Source: CAYUWM01 sp964448395
GTDB taxonomy: Bacteria; Chloroflexota; Dehalococcoidia; E44-bin15
DNA: 64,000 nucleotides
Assembly: GCA_964448395.1 (NCBI GenBank)
Contig: CAYUWM010000001.1
Location: forward strand, 22,079 to 86,078
Direction: 5' to 3'
Position numbers and translations under genes: made by a program. Shown here piece after piece: positions 51,059 to 59,850 of this stretch (position 1 is its first letter; the number at the start of each line of letters is the position of its first letter). The notes beneath the pieces are model-generated. The model was not told the origin of the DNA. It was given only the letters and a program-made list of their open reading frames with translations, and made no database searches.

Positions 51059-51450
51059 ATAGTAAAGCCTTTTTTCACGCCACCGGCAGACGCAAAAGTG
51101 CGGTGGCTAGGGTAAGATTGCTGCCAGGCGAAGGTGCCATTGTGGTCAATGGCCGACCCTATGATGAGATATTCACCCAAGAGAGGCTTAAGAAGTCAAT
51201 TATGGAACCGCTTACAGCAACCGATACTATTAAAAAATTCAGCATCAGCGTCAAGGTAACAGGTGGAGGCATTGTCGGTCAGGCAGGTGCAGTAAGACAT
51301 GGTATCTCCCGTGCGCTGCTTGCTGCTGACGAGAACCTGCGCCCGATACTGCGAGGCCAGGGTTTCCTCACCCGCGATTCCCGTGTGAAGGAGCGTAAGA
51401 AGTACGGCCTCGTCCGCGCCCGCAAATCAAAACAGTATTCCAAGAGGTGA
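51055..51450 (+). CDS. rpsI: 30S ribosomal protein S9
   Basis: The 131-residue S9 (FFHATGRRKSAVARVRLLPG, GGIVGQAGAVRHGISRALL) ends in RARKSKQYSKR, whose last Lys-Arg reaches the P-site tRNA. TTG start at 51055, overlapping the rplM stop. This is the last gene of the superoperon; the convergent acyl-CoA dehydrogenase stop is only 4 nt away, with no hairpin terminator between them. Confidence 0.97.
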   Translation: MNSKAFFHATGRRKSAVARVRLLPGEGAIVVNGRPYDEIFTQERLKKSIMEPLTATDTIKKFSISVKVTGGGIVGQAGAVRHGISRALLAADENLRPILRGQGFLTRDSRVKERKKYGLVRARKSKQYSKR

Positions 51451-51454
51451 GCGC

Positions 51455-52651
51455 TCATCCCCCTCTGGGGAGGCCGAGGCCCCTCTCTGCGAGTACGGTA
51501 CGGATGATCTCCGAGGTGCCGGCCGCTATAGGGATTCCAACCGAATTCAGGTACATATCCGCCATCATCCCCTCCAGCGGCACCCATTTCGACCCCTGGC
51601 GCAACTGCCCGTAGAGCCCCATCATCTGGGTTGCCACAGTAGCAACCTGCTGGAATGTCTCCGCCGCCAGTACCTTTATCATAGCGCCCTCATAACCGGG
51701 CACGGCTTCCTTCATGCGCAGCCATACGATGCGGTAACCCAGCAGACGAGCGATCTCTACACGGGTGGCTAGCTCCGCTATCCTCTGTTTAAAGCTAGGG
51801 GTGTCCGATATTAAGCCTGCCCCCACATCGGTTTCTTTGACGAACCTTACCATCTCATCGACAAGTCGATAGCTCGCGGCGGTGAGCATAATACCAGCGG
51901 TCCTCTCGAAGGCCAGTGCAATCATGACATTGCGCCAGCCGCTGTTCTCCTCCCCGATACGGTTGGTCACCGGGACGCGAACATTATCGAAGAAGACCTC
52001 ATTGAAGGTGTGGTGCCCGGCGAGGCTGAATATGGGGCGTATTGTAATACCCGGGGCCTTCATATCGACCATGATAAGGATAAGCCCGTGATGCTTCTTT
52101 GAGGCTTTCGGATTCGTCCTTACCAGCAGCAGACCCCAATCGGCGACATGCCCGGCGCTGGTCCATATCTTCTGCCCGTTGACGATGTATTCGTCCCCTT
52201 GAAGAGCAGCACCGCATTGGATATTTACCATATCCGAGCCGGCATCGGGTTCGCTGTATAAAGTGCACCACCACTCCTCACCTGCTGCCAGCGGCAAAAG
52301 GTGCCGTCTCTTCTGCTCCTCGGTGCCCAGGAGCAACAGCGTCGGGCCGACCCAGGTTATGCCCCCGATACCCATATCGAGGCCGGGAACCATGAGATAG
52401 GTCGCCTCTTCCTTGAAGATCATGTGCTGGATCGGCGGAGCATCCAGACCACCGTATTCCCGGGGCCAGTCAATCGCCAGCCATTTCTTGGCCCCCAGCT
52501 TCTTAGCAACCTGCTTGGTGAATTCGAAGCGGTCGGGATCGAATTCCCCCTCCATCCCCCTCCAATAGCCTGGCGGCAACAGATCGCCTGTTATGTACTT
52601 GCGTACCTCCGCACGGAATTCTTCTTCCTCCGCGGTAAAACCGAAGTCCAT
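51455..52651 (-). CDS. Acyl-CoA dehydrogenase
   Basis: The 398-residue FAD enzyme has the N-terminal helical domain (FTAEEEEFRAEVRKYI), the beta-domain motif LYSEPDAGSDMVNIQ and VNGQKIWTSAGHVADW. The C-terminal helical domain contains QMMGLYGQLRQGS and AAGTSEIIRTVLAERGLGLP. It oxidises an acyl-CoA to the enoyl-CoA and passes electrons to ETF. The substrate range cannot be told; it belongs to the large caiA-like group. It lies 39 nt after the sugar isomerase on the same strand, with no other beta-oxidation gene nearby. Confidence 0.92.
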   Translation of the reverse strand: MDFGFTAEEEEFRAEVRKYITGDLLPPGYWRGMEGEFDPDRFEFTKQVAKKLGAKKWLAIDWPREYGGLDAPPIQHMIFKEEATYLMVPGLDMGIGGITWVGPTLLLLGTEEQKRRHLLPLAAGEEWWCTLYSEPDAGSDMVNIQCGAALQGDEYIVNGQKIWTSAGHVADWGLLLVRTNPKASKKHHGLILIMVDMKAPGITIRPIFSLAGHHTFNEVFFDNVRVPVTNRIGEENSGWRNVMIALAFERTAGIMLTAASYRLVDEMVRFVKETDVGAGLISDTPSFKQRIAELATRVEIARLLGYRIVWLRMKEAVPGYEGAMIKVLAAETFQQVATVATQMMGLYGQLRQGSKWVPLEGMMADMYLNSVGIPIAAGTSEIIRTVLAERGLGLPRGG

Positions 52652-52690
52652 ATTCTCACCCCCCTCACCTTCGCCTTCCGCTATATGGTT

Positions 52691-53752
52691 TCAGGACTCA
52701 GATAGACGTTTCTTCAGATGATCGATAGGCTCTACCGGGGACGGGTCAACCCCGTTCAATATCGCCAGATAGTAGCTGACATGGTCGCCAAGCGATACCG
52801 CGCTCATCAGCTGGGCCAGCTCGCTGTTACCCTCCGGTTCTACTACCTCGCTGGCGATCTCATGTTTTTGCAGCAGTTCACAGGTAACATCGTACCGCGT
52901 CAGTATTCGGGGGTTCATTAGCGGGGACCGTAGCAGGACTATAGCAACTTTATGGTTAAGCCAATCGGGGAAGCTGTACCCTACCACCGCATTGTGGTTC
53001 AGCTCTGGAAAACACTCAGCGAAAGCCCAACCCTTGCTGCATTCATTGATCTGGGCCTTCCACCTATCGGCCACGCTGGACAGGAAATCCGCCCCGTATA
53101 TAACCGCCAAATGTCCCTGGAGCTTGCTTGCCAGCTGCTTCGCCGGATTCCTTTCCAGTGGCACGTCCTTGCTCAGGTTACTACAGGCCTTATCGAGTAC
53201 ATCCATAGCCTCATCTATATCCCTATGCTCGACATTAATAAGCCTCATGCCTTGAAAAAAGGCCAGTATCGAAAAGAAGCTGTACCCCAGAGCGGCACGC
53301 GGTTCAGCCTTATAATGAAATACGAACATCGGGACGCCATTCTCAGCGGCGAGCGCCTGCAGCCTGCCGCCGGTGGTGATCACCAGCTTCTTGGCAGGAG
53401 ATTTGAGAGCCTCCGAGAAAGCGGATATGGTCTCCTCAGTGTTCCCTGAATAGCTGGAGGCGATGACCAGAGTATGCTCATCGACCCAGCGGGGCAAGTA
53501 ATAGTCTCGCTGAACTACTATAGCGGCTTTCCCCACCTTTAGGGCCAGAGACCGCACGATATCGCCGCCGATGGCGGAGCCACCCATACCCAGTATAACT
53601 ACCTTATCCACCTCGGCAAAATCGAGAGGCAATGGCAGATCGATAGCACCATGCCAGGCCATGCGGCACTGCCGTGGCAAGTCGGCGATCCGGTCGATCA
53701 TGCCAGAAGGGTCAAACCGCTGATAAACCGCCGGGTCATCGAGGTTCGACAT
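52691..53752 (-). CDS. Bifunctional phosphoglucose/phosphomannose isomerase
   Basis: The 353-residue SIS-domain protein has VVILGMGGSAIGGDIV and the sugar-phosphate loop IASSYSGNTEETIS, both typical of the archaeal-type PGI/PMI family. An ELNHNAVVGY segment carries the catalytic-type Glu and His. It interconverts fructose-6-P with glucose-6-P and mannose-6-P. The start is the ATG at 53752, 4 nt after the mutase stop; an in-frame upstream codon at 53788 lies inside that gene. Context with phosphomannomutase and GDP-mannose enzymes favours a mannose role. Confidence 0.88.
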   Translation of the reverse strand: MSNLDDPAVYQRFDPSGMIDRIADLPRQCRMAWHGAIDLPLPLDFAEVDKVVILGMGGSAIGGDIVRSLALKVGKAAIVVQRDYYLPRWVDEHTLVIASSYSGNTEETISAFSEALKSPAKKLVITTGGRLQALAAENGVPMFVFHYKAEPRAALGYSFFSILAFFQGMRLINVEHRDIDEAMDVLDKACSNLSKDVPLERNPAKQLASKLQGHLAVIYGADFLSSVADRWKAQINECSKGWAFAECFPELNHNAVVGYSFPDWLNHKVAIVLLRSPLMNPRILTRYDVTCELLQKHEIASEVVEPEGNSELAQLMSAVSLGDHVSYYLAILNGVDPSPVEPIDHLKKRLSES

Positions 53753-53756
53753 ATAT

Positions 53757-55181
53757 CTAAACCCCCGCCATTTCTCTGCCTGCGGCAATGAAGCGTTGCA
53801 CCCTGTCCGGGCTGTCGCTCTCGGAATAGACCCGCATTATCGGCTCCGTCCCCGAGAAGCGGATGAGCAGCCAGGAGCCGTCTTCCATCAGGAAGCGAAA
53901 ACCGTCGCTGGTGTCAATCCTCTCGACGGTGGTGCTAACGATATCAGTAGGTCCCATCTTGGAGAGACGATCAATTATAGTTTCCCTTTCGCTTGCGGGA
54001 AAATCGACATCCTTGCGGTCATAATAGTGGGGGCCGACCTTGCTGAACAGGTAATCCAGCAATTGAGATGGGGTTTTCTGTTTACTGATCATGAAATCCA
54101 GGAAAAGGAGACCGGCCAGTATCCCGTCACGCTCGGGGAGGTGGCCGCGAAAACCGAAACCGCCGCTCTCCTCACCGCCGATCAAAGCATCTTCCGCTCT
54201 CATGACCGGGGCCACATATTTGAATCCTACCGAGGTTTCGTGAACCGGCACCCCGTACATCTCGCCCAGGCGGTAGAGCATGTTCGTCGTGGTAACGGTT
54301 TTTACTATAGCTCCTTTTTCACCACGCACGTCCAAAAGATAAAGAGCGAGGAGAGCAAACACCTCTAGGGTGGTAAGGAACCTGCCGTTCTCATCCACGA
54401 TGCCGATACGGTCGGCATCGCCGTCGAGGGCAAGGCCCACGTCCGCCCCTTCGTCCTTCACCTTGGTCATGAGCTCCCTCAGGTTCGGCGCTATCGGCTC
54501 CGGCCGGAGGCCGGGGAACGCCGGGTTTCGCTCGCCGTGTATCTCGGTAATCAAGGTTGTGCCACCGCCCAAAACCCTGCTGAAATACCCTGAGCCTGCA
54601 CCGTACATCGAGTCCGCTATAAGCTTGAGGCCGCTGTCCCGCAATCGGTCTAAATCGACCAGTTTTTCGATCTGCCGGTAATATACGGGGTATGGATCGA
54701 TCCGCTCCACTGCGCCAGTCTCCAGTGCCTGCGCTAGCGGCATACGATTCACGTTGTACTCGCTCTGGATGCGAACGATATTCTTCTCTAGTTCGCCTAT
54801 GACCTCTGTGGAGGCGCTGCACCCGATCTCCTCCTTGTACTTGAAGCCATTCCATCGTCCCGGGTTATGGCTGGCAGTTATCATGATCCCACCGCCAGCT
54901 TTTTGATACAGAACGGCATAGCTGGTGACCGGTGTGGGGGCGGCTGCTTGGCACAGGAACACCTTGATGCCATTGGCGGCAACAACCTCGGCACTGGCTG
55001 CGGCGAAGTCCTCCGAAGCGAATCTGGTATCGTAGCCTATTACCAGACCACGGTTGTCAAGCCCCTCGCTTTTGAGATAATCGGCCACAGCCTGGGCACA
55101 GATTCTGACATTGTCGAAGGTGAAATCCTCGGCGATAATCGCCCGCCAGCCATCGGTCCCGAATTTTATCGGGGTGACCAT
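53757..55181 (-). CDS. Phosphoglucomutase/phosphomannomutase
   Basis: The 474-residue alpha-D-phosphohexomutase has all four loops: phosphoserine TASHNPGRWNG, Mg2+-binding DGDADRIGI, sugar-binding GGEESGGFGF and phosphate-binding RFSGTEPIMRVYSES. It moves phosphate between C6 and C1 of mannose or glucose. It directly follows the dehydratase gene and precedes the isomerase. It would supply mannose-1-P to the guanylyltransferase. Confidence 0.93.
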   Translation of the reverse strand: MVTPIKFGTDGWRAIIAEDFTFDNVRICAQAVADYLKSEGLDNRGLVIGYDTRFASEDFAAASAEVVAANGIKVFLCQAAAPTPVTSYAVLYQKAGGGIMITASHNPGRWNGFKYKEEIGCSASTEVIGELEKNIVRIQSEYNVNRMPLAQALETGAVERIDPYPVYYRQIEKLVDLDRLRDSGLKLIADSMYGAGSGYFSRVLGGGTTLITEIHGERNPAFPGLRPEPIAPNLRELMTKVKDEGADVGLALDGDADRIGIVDENGRFLTTLEVFALLALYLLDVRGEKGAIVKTVTTTNMLYRLGEMYGVPVHETSVGFKYVAPVMRAEDALIGGEESGGFGFRGHLPERDGILAGLLFLDFMISKQKTPSQLLDYLFSKVGPHYYDRKDVDFPASERETIIDRLSKMGPTDIVSTTVERIDTSDGFRFLMEDGSWLLIRFSGTEPIMRVYSESDSPDRVQRFIAAGREMAGV

Positions 55182-56195
55182 CTAGACCCGCTCCCTCCAG
55201 TAGTTGAGCAGATCCCTGAGGGTCTGCTCGAAAGGAATCTCGTTCTTCCATCCGGTCAGCTCACGGAATTTGGTAGAGTCACAGATTAGGACCTTCACAT
55301 CCGAGGGGCGGAATCGGGTGGGATCGGCTTTAACCTCTACGTCAACATCGGTCATGCCGAGCAGCATATCAAGCATTTCCTTCACCTCCAAGGCATGCCC
55401 GCTGCCGATATTGTACACCTCCCCGGGGATGCCTTTTTCCGTCGCCAGCCAGTAAGCCCTCACGAAATCCCGAACATCTGACCAATCCCGCCTGCTAGAA
55501 AGGTCACCGGTGTAAATAACCGGCTCTCTATGCCCCTTCTCGATCTCCGCTATCTGCTTGGCGAAACTGGATGTGACAAACACGTCACCCCGGCGCGGCC
55601 CTTCATGGTTGAATCCACGGGTGACCACGGCCTTCAAACCATAGCTCCTATGATACTGGTATGCGAGCATCTCCTGAGCCACTTTGCTTACACCGTAAGG
55701 GCTCAGCGGGCGCAGCGGGTTTGTCTCTTTAACCGGCAGTTCCTCAGGCAATATATAGCCGTACTCTTCCGAGGAACCCGCGATGTGTATAACCGGATCG
55801 ATACCGGCACCGCGCACTGCTTCGAACAAATTGACTTCCCCGATGATATTCGTATGCAGGGTCTCGGCAGGGGCCCACCATGAAGCCGGAACATAGCTCT
55901 GGGCGGCAAGGTGAAAGATGCGATCCGGCCTCACCACACCCATCACGCGGTGCATGGAGAACGCATCGCCGATATCCGCCTCCATCAGATTGAGCTTCGA
56001 TGAGTCGCCCTGCGGTGCGGAACCCGGTTCAGAAGCAATGATGTTTATCCGGCCACTGTTCTTCAGATCATCCAGGTTCTCCATCCTGCTGCGCCAGCGC
56101 AAGGTACCGTAAACCTCCAAACCCCCTTTCGCAAGCAGGTAGTCTGCCAGATGGCTCCCAGCCATCCCGGTAACACCTGTGATCAGTACACGCAT
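55182..56195 (-). CDS. GDP-mannose 4,6-dehydratase-family NAD-dependent sugar dehydratase
   Basis: The 337-residue extended SDR has the Rossmann motif ITGVTGMAGSHLADYL and the Y-x-x-x-K pair in SPYGVSKVAQEM. Substrate segments SYVPASWWAPAETLHTN and GFNHEGPRRGDVFVTSSFAKQIAEIE (shown in part) resemble both GDP-mannose 4,6-dehydratase and GDP-4-keto-6-deoxymannose reductase (RMD). Position between the guanylyltransferase and the mutase supports a GDP-mannose-derived substrate. Product is probably a GDP-6-deoxyhexose. Which of the two steps it catalyses, or both, is uncertain. Confidence 0.82.
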   Translation of the reverse strand: MRVLITGVTGMAGSHLADYLLAKGGLEVYGTLRWRSRMENLDDLKNSGRINIIASEPGSAPQGDSSKLNLMEADIGDAFSMHRVMGVVRPDRIFHLAAQSYVPASWWAPAETLHTNIIGEVNLFEAVRGAGIDPVIHIAGSSEEYGYILPEELPVKETNPLRPLSPYGVSKVAQEMLAYQYHRSYGLKAVVTRGFNHEGPRRGDVFVTSSFAKQIAEIEKGHREPVIYTGDLSSRRDWSDVRDFVRAYWLATEKGIPGEVYNIGSGHALEVKEMLDMLLGMTDVDVEVKADPTRFRPSDVKVLICDSTKFRELTGWKNEIPFEQTLRDLLNYWRERV

Positions 56196-56215
56196 ATTAA
56201 CCTCCCTAATTTAGA

Positions 56216-57307
56216 TTATCGGTCTGCACCAGGCCATACCTCGGTACCCGCAGATAGTTTTTTACCGCTCTCCACCGTTACACCATGCCCCAGAACGCAA
56301 CCCTCCATGATTTGGCTTCCATCTCCGATCGTGACGTTCTCTGCGATGACACATTCCTTCAACGACGCCCCGTCGCCGATGCGGGTGCCGTCCCATATTA
56401 CTGCTCCTTCAACAGAGCTGTCTATCCCTACAATACAATCCGAACCGATAACGGCGGGGCCTTTCACTCGCGAACCAGAACCTATCTTACAGCCCCTACC
56501 GATAACAACGGGGCCCTCGAGGATAGCTTGGGGATGGATATCCGATACTTGCTCCACCCGTATCCTTTCCCCAGTAAGCTCATCAGCAAAACACCCGCCC
56601 GTCTTTCCGGAGAGCAGATCGTGATTCACCCGCAGGTACTTCTGCGGTGTGCCGATATCGATCCAGTACCCGTCTGATTTGTATCCACAAACTACATCAC
56701 CCCGATTTAGAAGTTCGGGAAACACCCCGTACTCGAACATGAAGTATTCGCCCTGGGGGATTAGGTCCAATACTTCAGGCTCCAGAATATAAAGCCCGGC
56801 ATTCACCATATTGGTAGTCACCGCATCCCGGCTCGGTTTCTCGACGAATCGCTGCACCCTGCCCGTCCCGTTCGTTTCAACCAAACCGTAAGCGGTGGGG
56901 TCTTCCACCGGGGTCAGAGCGATACTGACCTTCGCCTTATGATTTCGGTGGAGCTTCAGCATCTCAGTGAGATTGATGTCAGTGAATGTGTCACCGTTGA
57001 AAACGAAGAATGTTCCGTCGATATGCTCCGCGACATTTTTAACCGCACCCGCCGTCCCCAGAGGGGAATCCTCGATAACGTAAGTTAATCTCACATTGAA
57101 GCTACCACCATCGCCGAAGTAGCTCCGGATGGGATCGGACAGATAGCCCATAGCCAGTATGATATCATCTATGCCATGAGCTTTTAGGTAATCGATCATA
57201 TGGGCTAGGAAGGGTCGATTCACGATTGGAACCATAGCCTTGGGTGTACTGAAGGTAAGGGGGCGCAGCCTGGTCCCCTCACCACCGACGAGGATAACCG
57301 CCTTCAC
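56216..57307 (-). CDS. Mannose-1-phosphate guanylyltransferase-like nucleotidyltransferase
   Basis: The 363-residue protein has an N-terminal nucleotidyltransferase domain (ILVGGEGTRLRPLTFSTPKAMVPI, FNGDTFTDINL, FVEKPSRD) and a C-terminal left-handed beta-helix of hexapeptide repeats (from about residue 250: PVVIGRGCKIGSGSRVKGPAVIG in part). This is the GMPP/GlmU-like layout. With phosphomannomutase and GDP-mannose dehydratase downstream, GDP-mannose synthesis is the best guess; glucose-1-P thymidylyl- or uridylyltransferase is the alternative. Confidence 0.85.
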   Translation of the reverse strand: MKAVILVGGEGTRLRPLTFSTPKAMVPIVNRPFLAHMIDYLKAHGIDDIILAMGYLSDPIRSYFGDGGSFNVRLTYVIEDSPLGTAGAVKNVAEHIDGTFFVFNGDTFTDINLTEMLKLHRNHKAKVSIALTPVEDPTAYGLVETNGTGRVQRFVEKPSRDAVTTNMVNAGLYILEPEVLDLIPQGEYFMFEYGVFPELLNRGDVVCGYKSDGYWIDIGTPQKYLRVNHDLLSGKTGGCFADELTGERIRVEQVSDIHPQAILEGPVVIGRGCKIGSGSRVKGPAVIGSDCIVGIDSSVEGAVIWDGTRIGDGASLKECVIAENVTIGDGSQIMEGCVLGHGVTVESGKKLSAGTEVWPGADR

Positions 57308-57360
57308 CTCTAATCCCTTTCTGGTACATGCATTACGCCAACGCCAGTTTAAGGATCGTA

Positions 57361-58572
57361 TTACTTGAGACCAGCTTCGGCTCGAAGCATGTCCGCCTTG
57401 TCAGTCTTTTCCCAGGGAAGGTCAATATCGGTGCGCCCGAAGTGACCGTAGCTGGCAGTCTGGCGGTAGATGGGCCGTCGCAGGTCCATATCCCGGATAA
57501 TAGCCCCCGGCCTGAGGTCGAAGTGCTCATCGATCAGCTCGCTGATAGCCTCATCGGGGACATTATTCGTACCGAATGTCTCGATAGCTATCGACAACGG
57601 ATGTGCCATCCCGATGGCGTATGATACCTGTATCTCCACCCGATCCGCCAGACCGGCCGCCACCACGTTCTTGGCCACGTACCGGGCGGCATATGCCGCT
57701 GAGCGATCAACCTTGGTGGGGTCTTTACCTGAAAACGCCCCTCCGCCGTGCCTGGCGATGCCACCGTAGGTATCTACCAGTATCTTGCGACCGGTAAGCC
57801 CGGCATCGCCCATCGGCCCGCCGATGACGAAACGTCCGGTGGCATTAACATAATACTTAGTTTTATCATCGACCAAGGATTCAGGTATCACCGGCCTCAC
57901 GACGTTCTCAATGATATCTTTATATATTATATCGTGTCCCACCTTGGGATCATGCTGGGCAGCCATCAGGACAGTATCTATCCGCTTGGGCACGCCCTTG
58001 GAGTACTCAACCGTTACCTGAGACTTGCCATCGGGGCGAAGATACTTGAGGGTGCCATCCTTCCGTACCTCAGCCAGTCGTCGAGATAACTTGTGAGCCA
58101 AGGATATGGTCAGCGGCATCTTCTCCGGGGTCTCATTGCAGGCGAAGCCCACCATCATCCCCTGGTCCCCCGCTCCCAGCGTAGCTATCTCATCCTCCTT
58201 TACCTTCTGCCCCCTGATCTCCATGGCACTGCTTACACCCATGTCGATATCCTTTGACTGCTCCTTGACTGACACCATGACGCCACAGGTATCGCAGTCG
58301 AATCCGTACTTGGCACGTGTATAGCCGATATCCCGCAGCACCTCCCGGACGATATCCTGAATTTCGATGTAACAGGATGTAGTGATCTCTCCCATCACGA
58401 GAACGAGCCCGGTGGTTGCAGCGGTCTCACAGGCAACCCTGGCCATCGGGTCCTGCGCTAGAATTGCATCCAAGACAGAATCGGAAATAATGTCGCAGAC
58501 CTTATCCGGGTGGCCCTCAGTCACCGACTCGGATGACAGGAATAGTGAGGGGGCGGTCATGAAAGTGGTCAT
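57361..58572 (-). CDS. metK: S-adenosylmethionine synthetase
   Basis: The 403-residue enzyme makes SAM from methionine and ATP. Signature motifs: SESVTEGHPDKVCDIISD, GAGDQGMMVGFACNET and GGGAFSGKDPTKVDRSAAY. The start is the ATG at 58572 with a strong AAGGAGGAG. It follows ahcY by 24 nt, so the activated-methyl cycle enzymes are co-transcribed. No SAM riboswitch fits in the 24-nt spacer. Confidence 0.97.
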   Translation of the reverse strand: MTTFMTAPSLFLSSESVTEGHPDKVCDIISDSVLDAILAQDPMARVACETAATTGLVLVMGEITTSCYIEIQDIVREVLRDIGYTRAKYGFDCDTCGVMVSVKEQSKDIDMGVSSAMEIRGQKVKEDEIATLGAGDQGMMVGFACNETPEKMPLTISLAHKLSRRLAEVRKDGTLKYLRPDGKSQVTVEYSKGVPKRIDTVLMAAQHDPKVGHDIIYKDIIENVVRPVIPESLVDDKTKYYVNATGRFVIGGPMGDAGLTGRKILVDTYGGIARHGGGAFSGKDPTKVDRSAAYAARYVAKNVVAAGLADRVEIQVSYAIGMAHPLSIAIETFGTNNVPDEAISELIDEHFDLRPGAIIRDMDLRRPIYRQTASYGHFGRTDIDLPWEKTDKADMLRAEAGLK

Positions 58573-58596
58573 AGGCTCCTCCTTCGTATCATCTTT

Positions 58597-59850
58597 TTAA
58601 GTTCCCATTTCCCAGCTATTTAAATATTTATTCTGCTCCGCGGTAAGCGCATCTATTTTAATGCCCATGGAGGCCAGCTTCAACCTGCCCACCTCTTTAT
58701 CGATCTCCTTGGGCACATTATACACCCCGGGTTCCGCTTTATTCCCCTTCGCCAGATATTCCGCACACAGCGCCTGATTTGCAAAGCTCATATCCATTAC
58801 GCTGGCCGGATGTCCCTCGGCGGCAGCCAGATTGACCAGCCGCCCCTCGCCGATAAGCAGTATGCGTCGGCCATCTTCAAGTGTGTATTCATCTATCAAT
58901 GGCCGCAGGGTTCGCTTGGACTTTGACATACCATTCAAGGCATCTATATCTATCTCCACATTAAAATGCCCGCTATTGGCCACTATCGCTCCGTCCTTCA
59001 TCGCGGCGAAGTGCTCCTTATCGAGAACGCTGATGTCCCCGGTAAGTGTTATGAATATGTTCCCGATCTTTGCCGCCTCTGCAATGGTCATCACTGGGTA
59101 GCCGTCCATCACCGCCTCCAGGGCCCGGATGGGGTCGACCTCGGTAACGATAATATGCCCCCCCATACCCCGCGCCCGCATTGCCACCCCTCTCCCACAC
59201 CAGCCATACCCGCAGACGATAACCTTCTTCCCGGCCCACAATATATTGGTGGCTCTGGTAATGCCATCAACAGTGCTCTGACCCGTACCATAGCGGTTAT
59301 CGAAAAAGTGCTTGGTGTCCGCCTCATTCACCGCGATTATGGGGTAGAGCAGCTTGCCCTGCTGCGCCAGACTGTTCAGCCTGATACATCCGGTGGTGGT
59401 CTCCTCGGTGCCTCCTATGATACCGTCGGCCAGACTCTCCTGTTGCTTATGGATTGTAGAAACCAGATCGGCACCGTCGTCCATGGTGATATTCGGCTTC
59501 AAATCCAGCGCTGCGTTGATGTGCTTATAGTAGGTGTCGTTATCTTCTCCATTAATTGCGTATACGGAGACGTTGTATTCCTGCACCAGTGCTGCCGCCG
59601 TATCATCCTGGGTGGAAAGCGGGTTCGAAGCACACAGTGTCAGCTCGGCGCCGCCCGCCTGAAGTGTACGCATCAGGTTCGCCGTCTCGGTGGTAACGTG
59701 GAGGCAAGCAGCGATACGTATCCCTTTCAGCGGTTTCTCCTTGGTAAACCGCTCGCGAATCGTCCGCAGCACCGGCATCTCACGCTCAGCCCATTCAATG
59801 CGCACAGTACCAGCGGTTGAAAGCGACAGGTCTTTTACATCCGATTTCAT
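58597..59850 (-). CDS. ahcY: S-adenosylhomocysteinase
   Basis: The 417-residue NAD+-dependent enzyme splits S-adenosylhomocysteine to adenosine and homocysteine. It shows CLHVTTETANLMRTL, the catalytic region RYGTGQSTVDGITRATN, NAD-binding GYGWCGRGVAMRARGMGG and VANSGHFNVEID. The length is typical of the shorter bacterial/archaeal form, without the 40-residue insertion. It begins 4 nt inside the pfkB stop. Confidence 0.97.
   Translation of the reverse strand: MKSDVKDLSLSTAGTVRIEWAEREMPVLRTIRERFTKEKPLKGIRIAACLHVTTETANLMRTLQAGGAELTLCASNPLSTQDDTAAALVQEYNVSVYAINGEDNDTYYKHINAALDLKPNITMDDGADLVSTIHKQQESLADGIIGGTEETTTGCIRLNSLAQQGKLLYPIIAVNEADTKHFFDNRYGTGQSTVDGITRATNILWAGKKVIVCGYGWCGRGVAMRARGMGGHIIVTEVDPIRALEAVMDGYPVMTIAEAAKIGNIFITLTGDISVLDKEHFAAMKDGAIVANSGHFNVEIDIDALNGMSKSKRTLRPLIDEYTLEDGRRILLIGEGRLVNLAAAEGHPASVMDMSFANQALCAEYLAKGNKAEPGVYNVPKEIDKEVGRLKLASMGIKIDALTAEQNKYLNSWEMGT

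Noticed and set aside
58573..58596. SAM riboswitch before metK
   Set aside because: Only 24 nt separate ahcY from metK and the genes are co-transcribed; no room for an aptamer.
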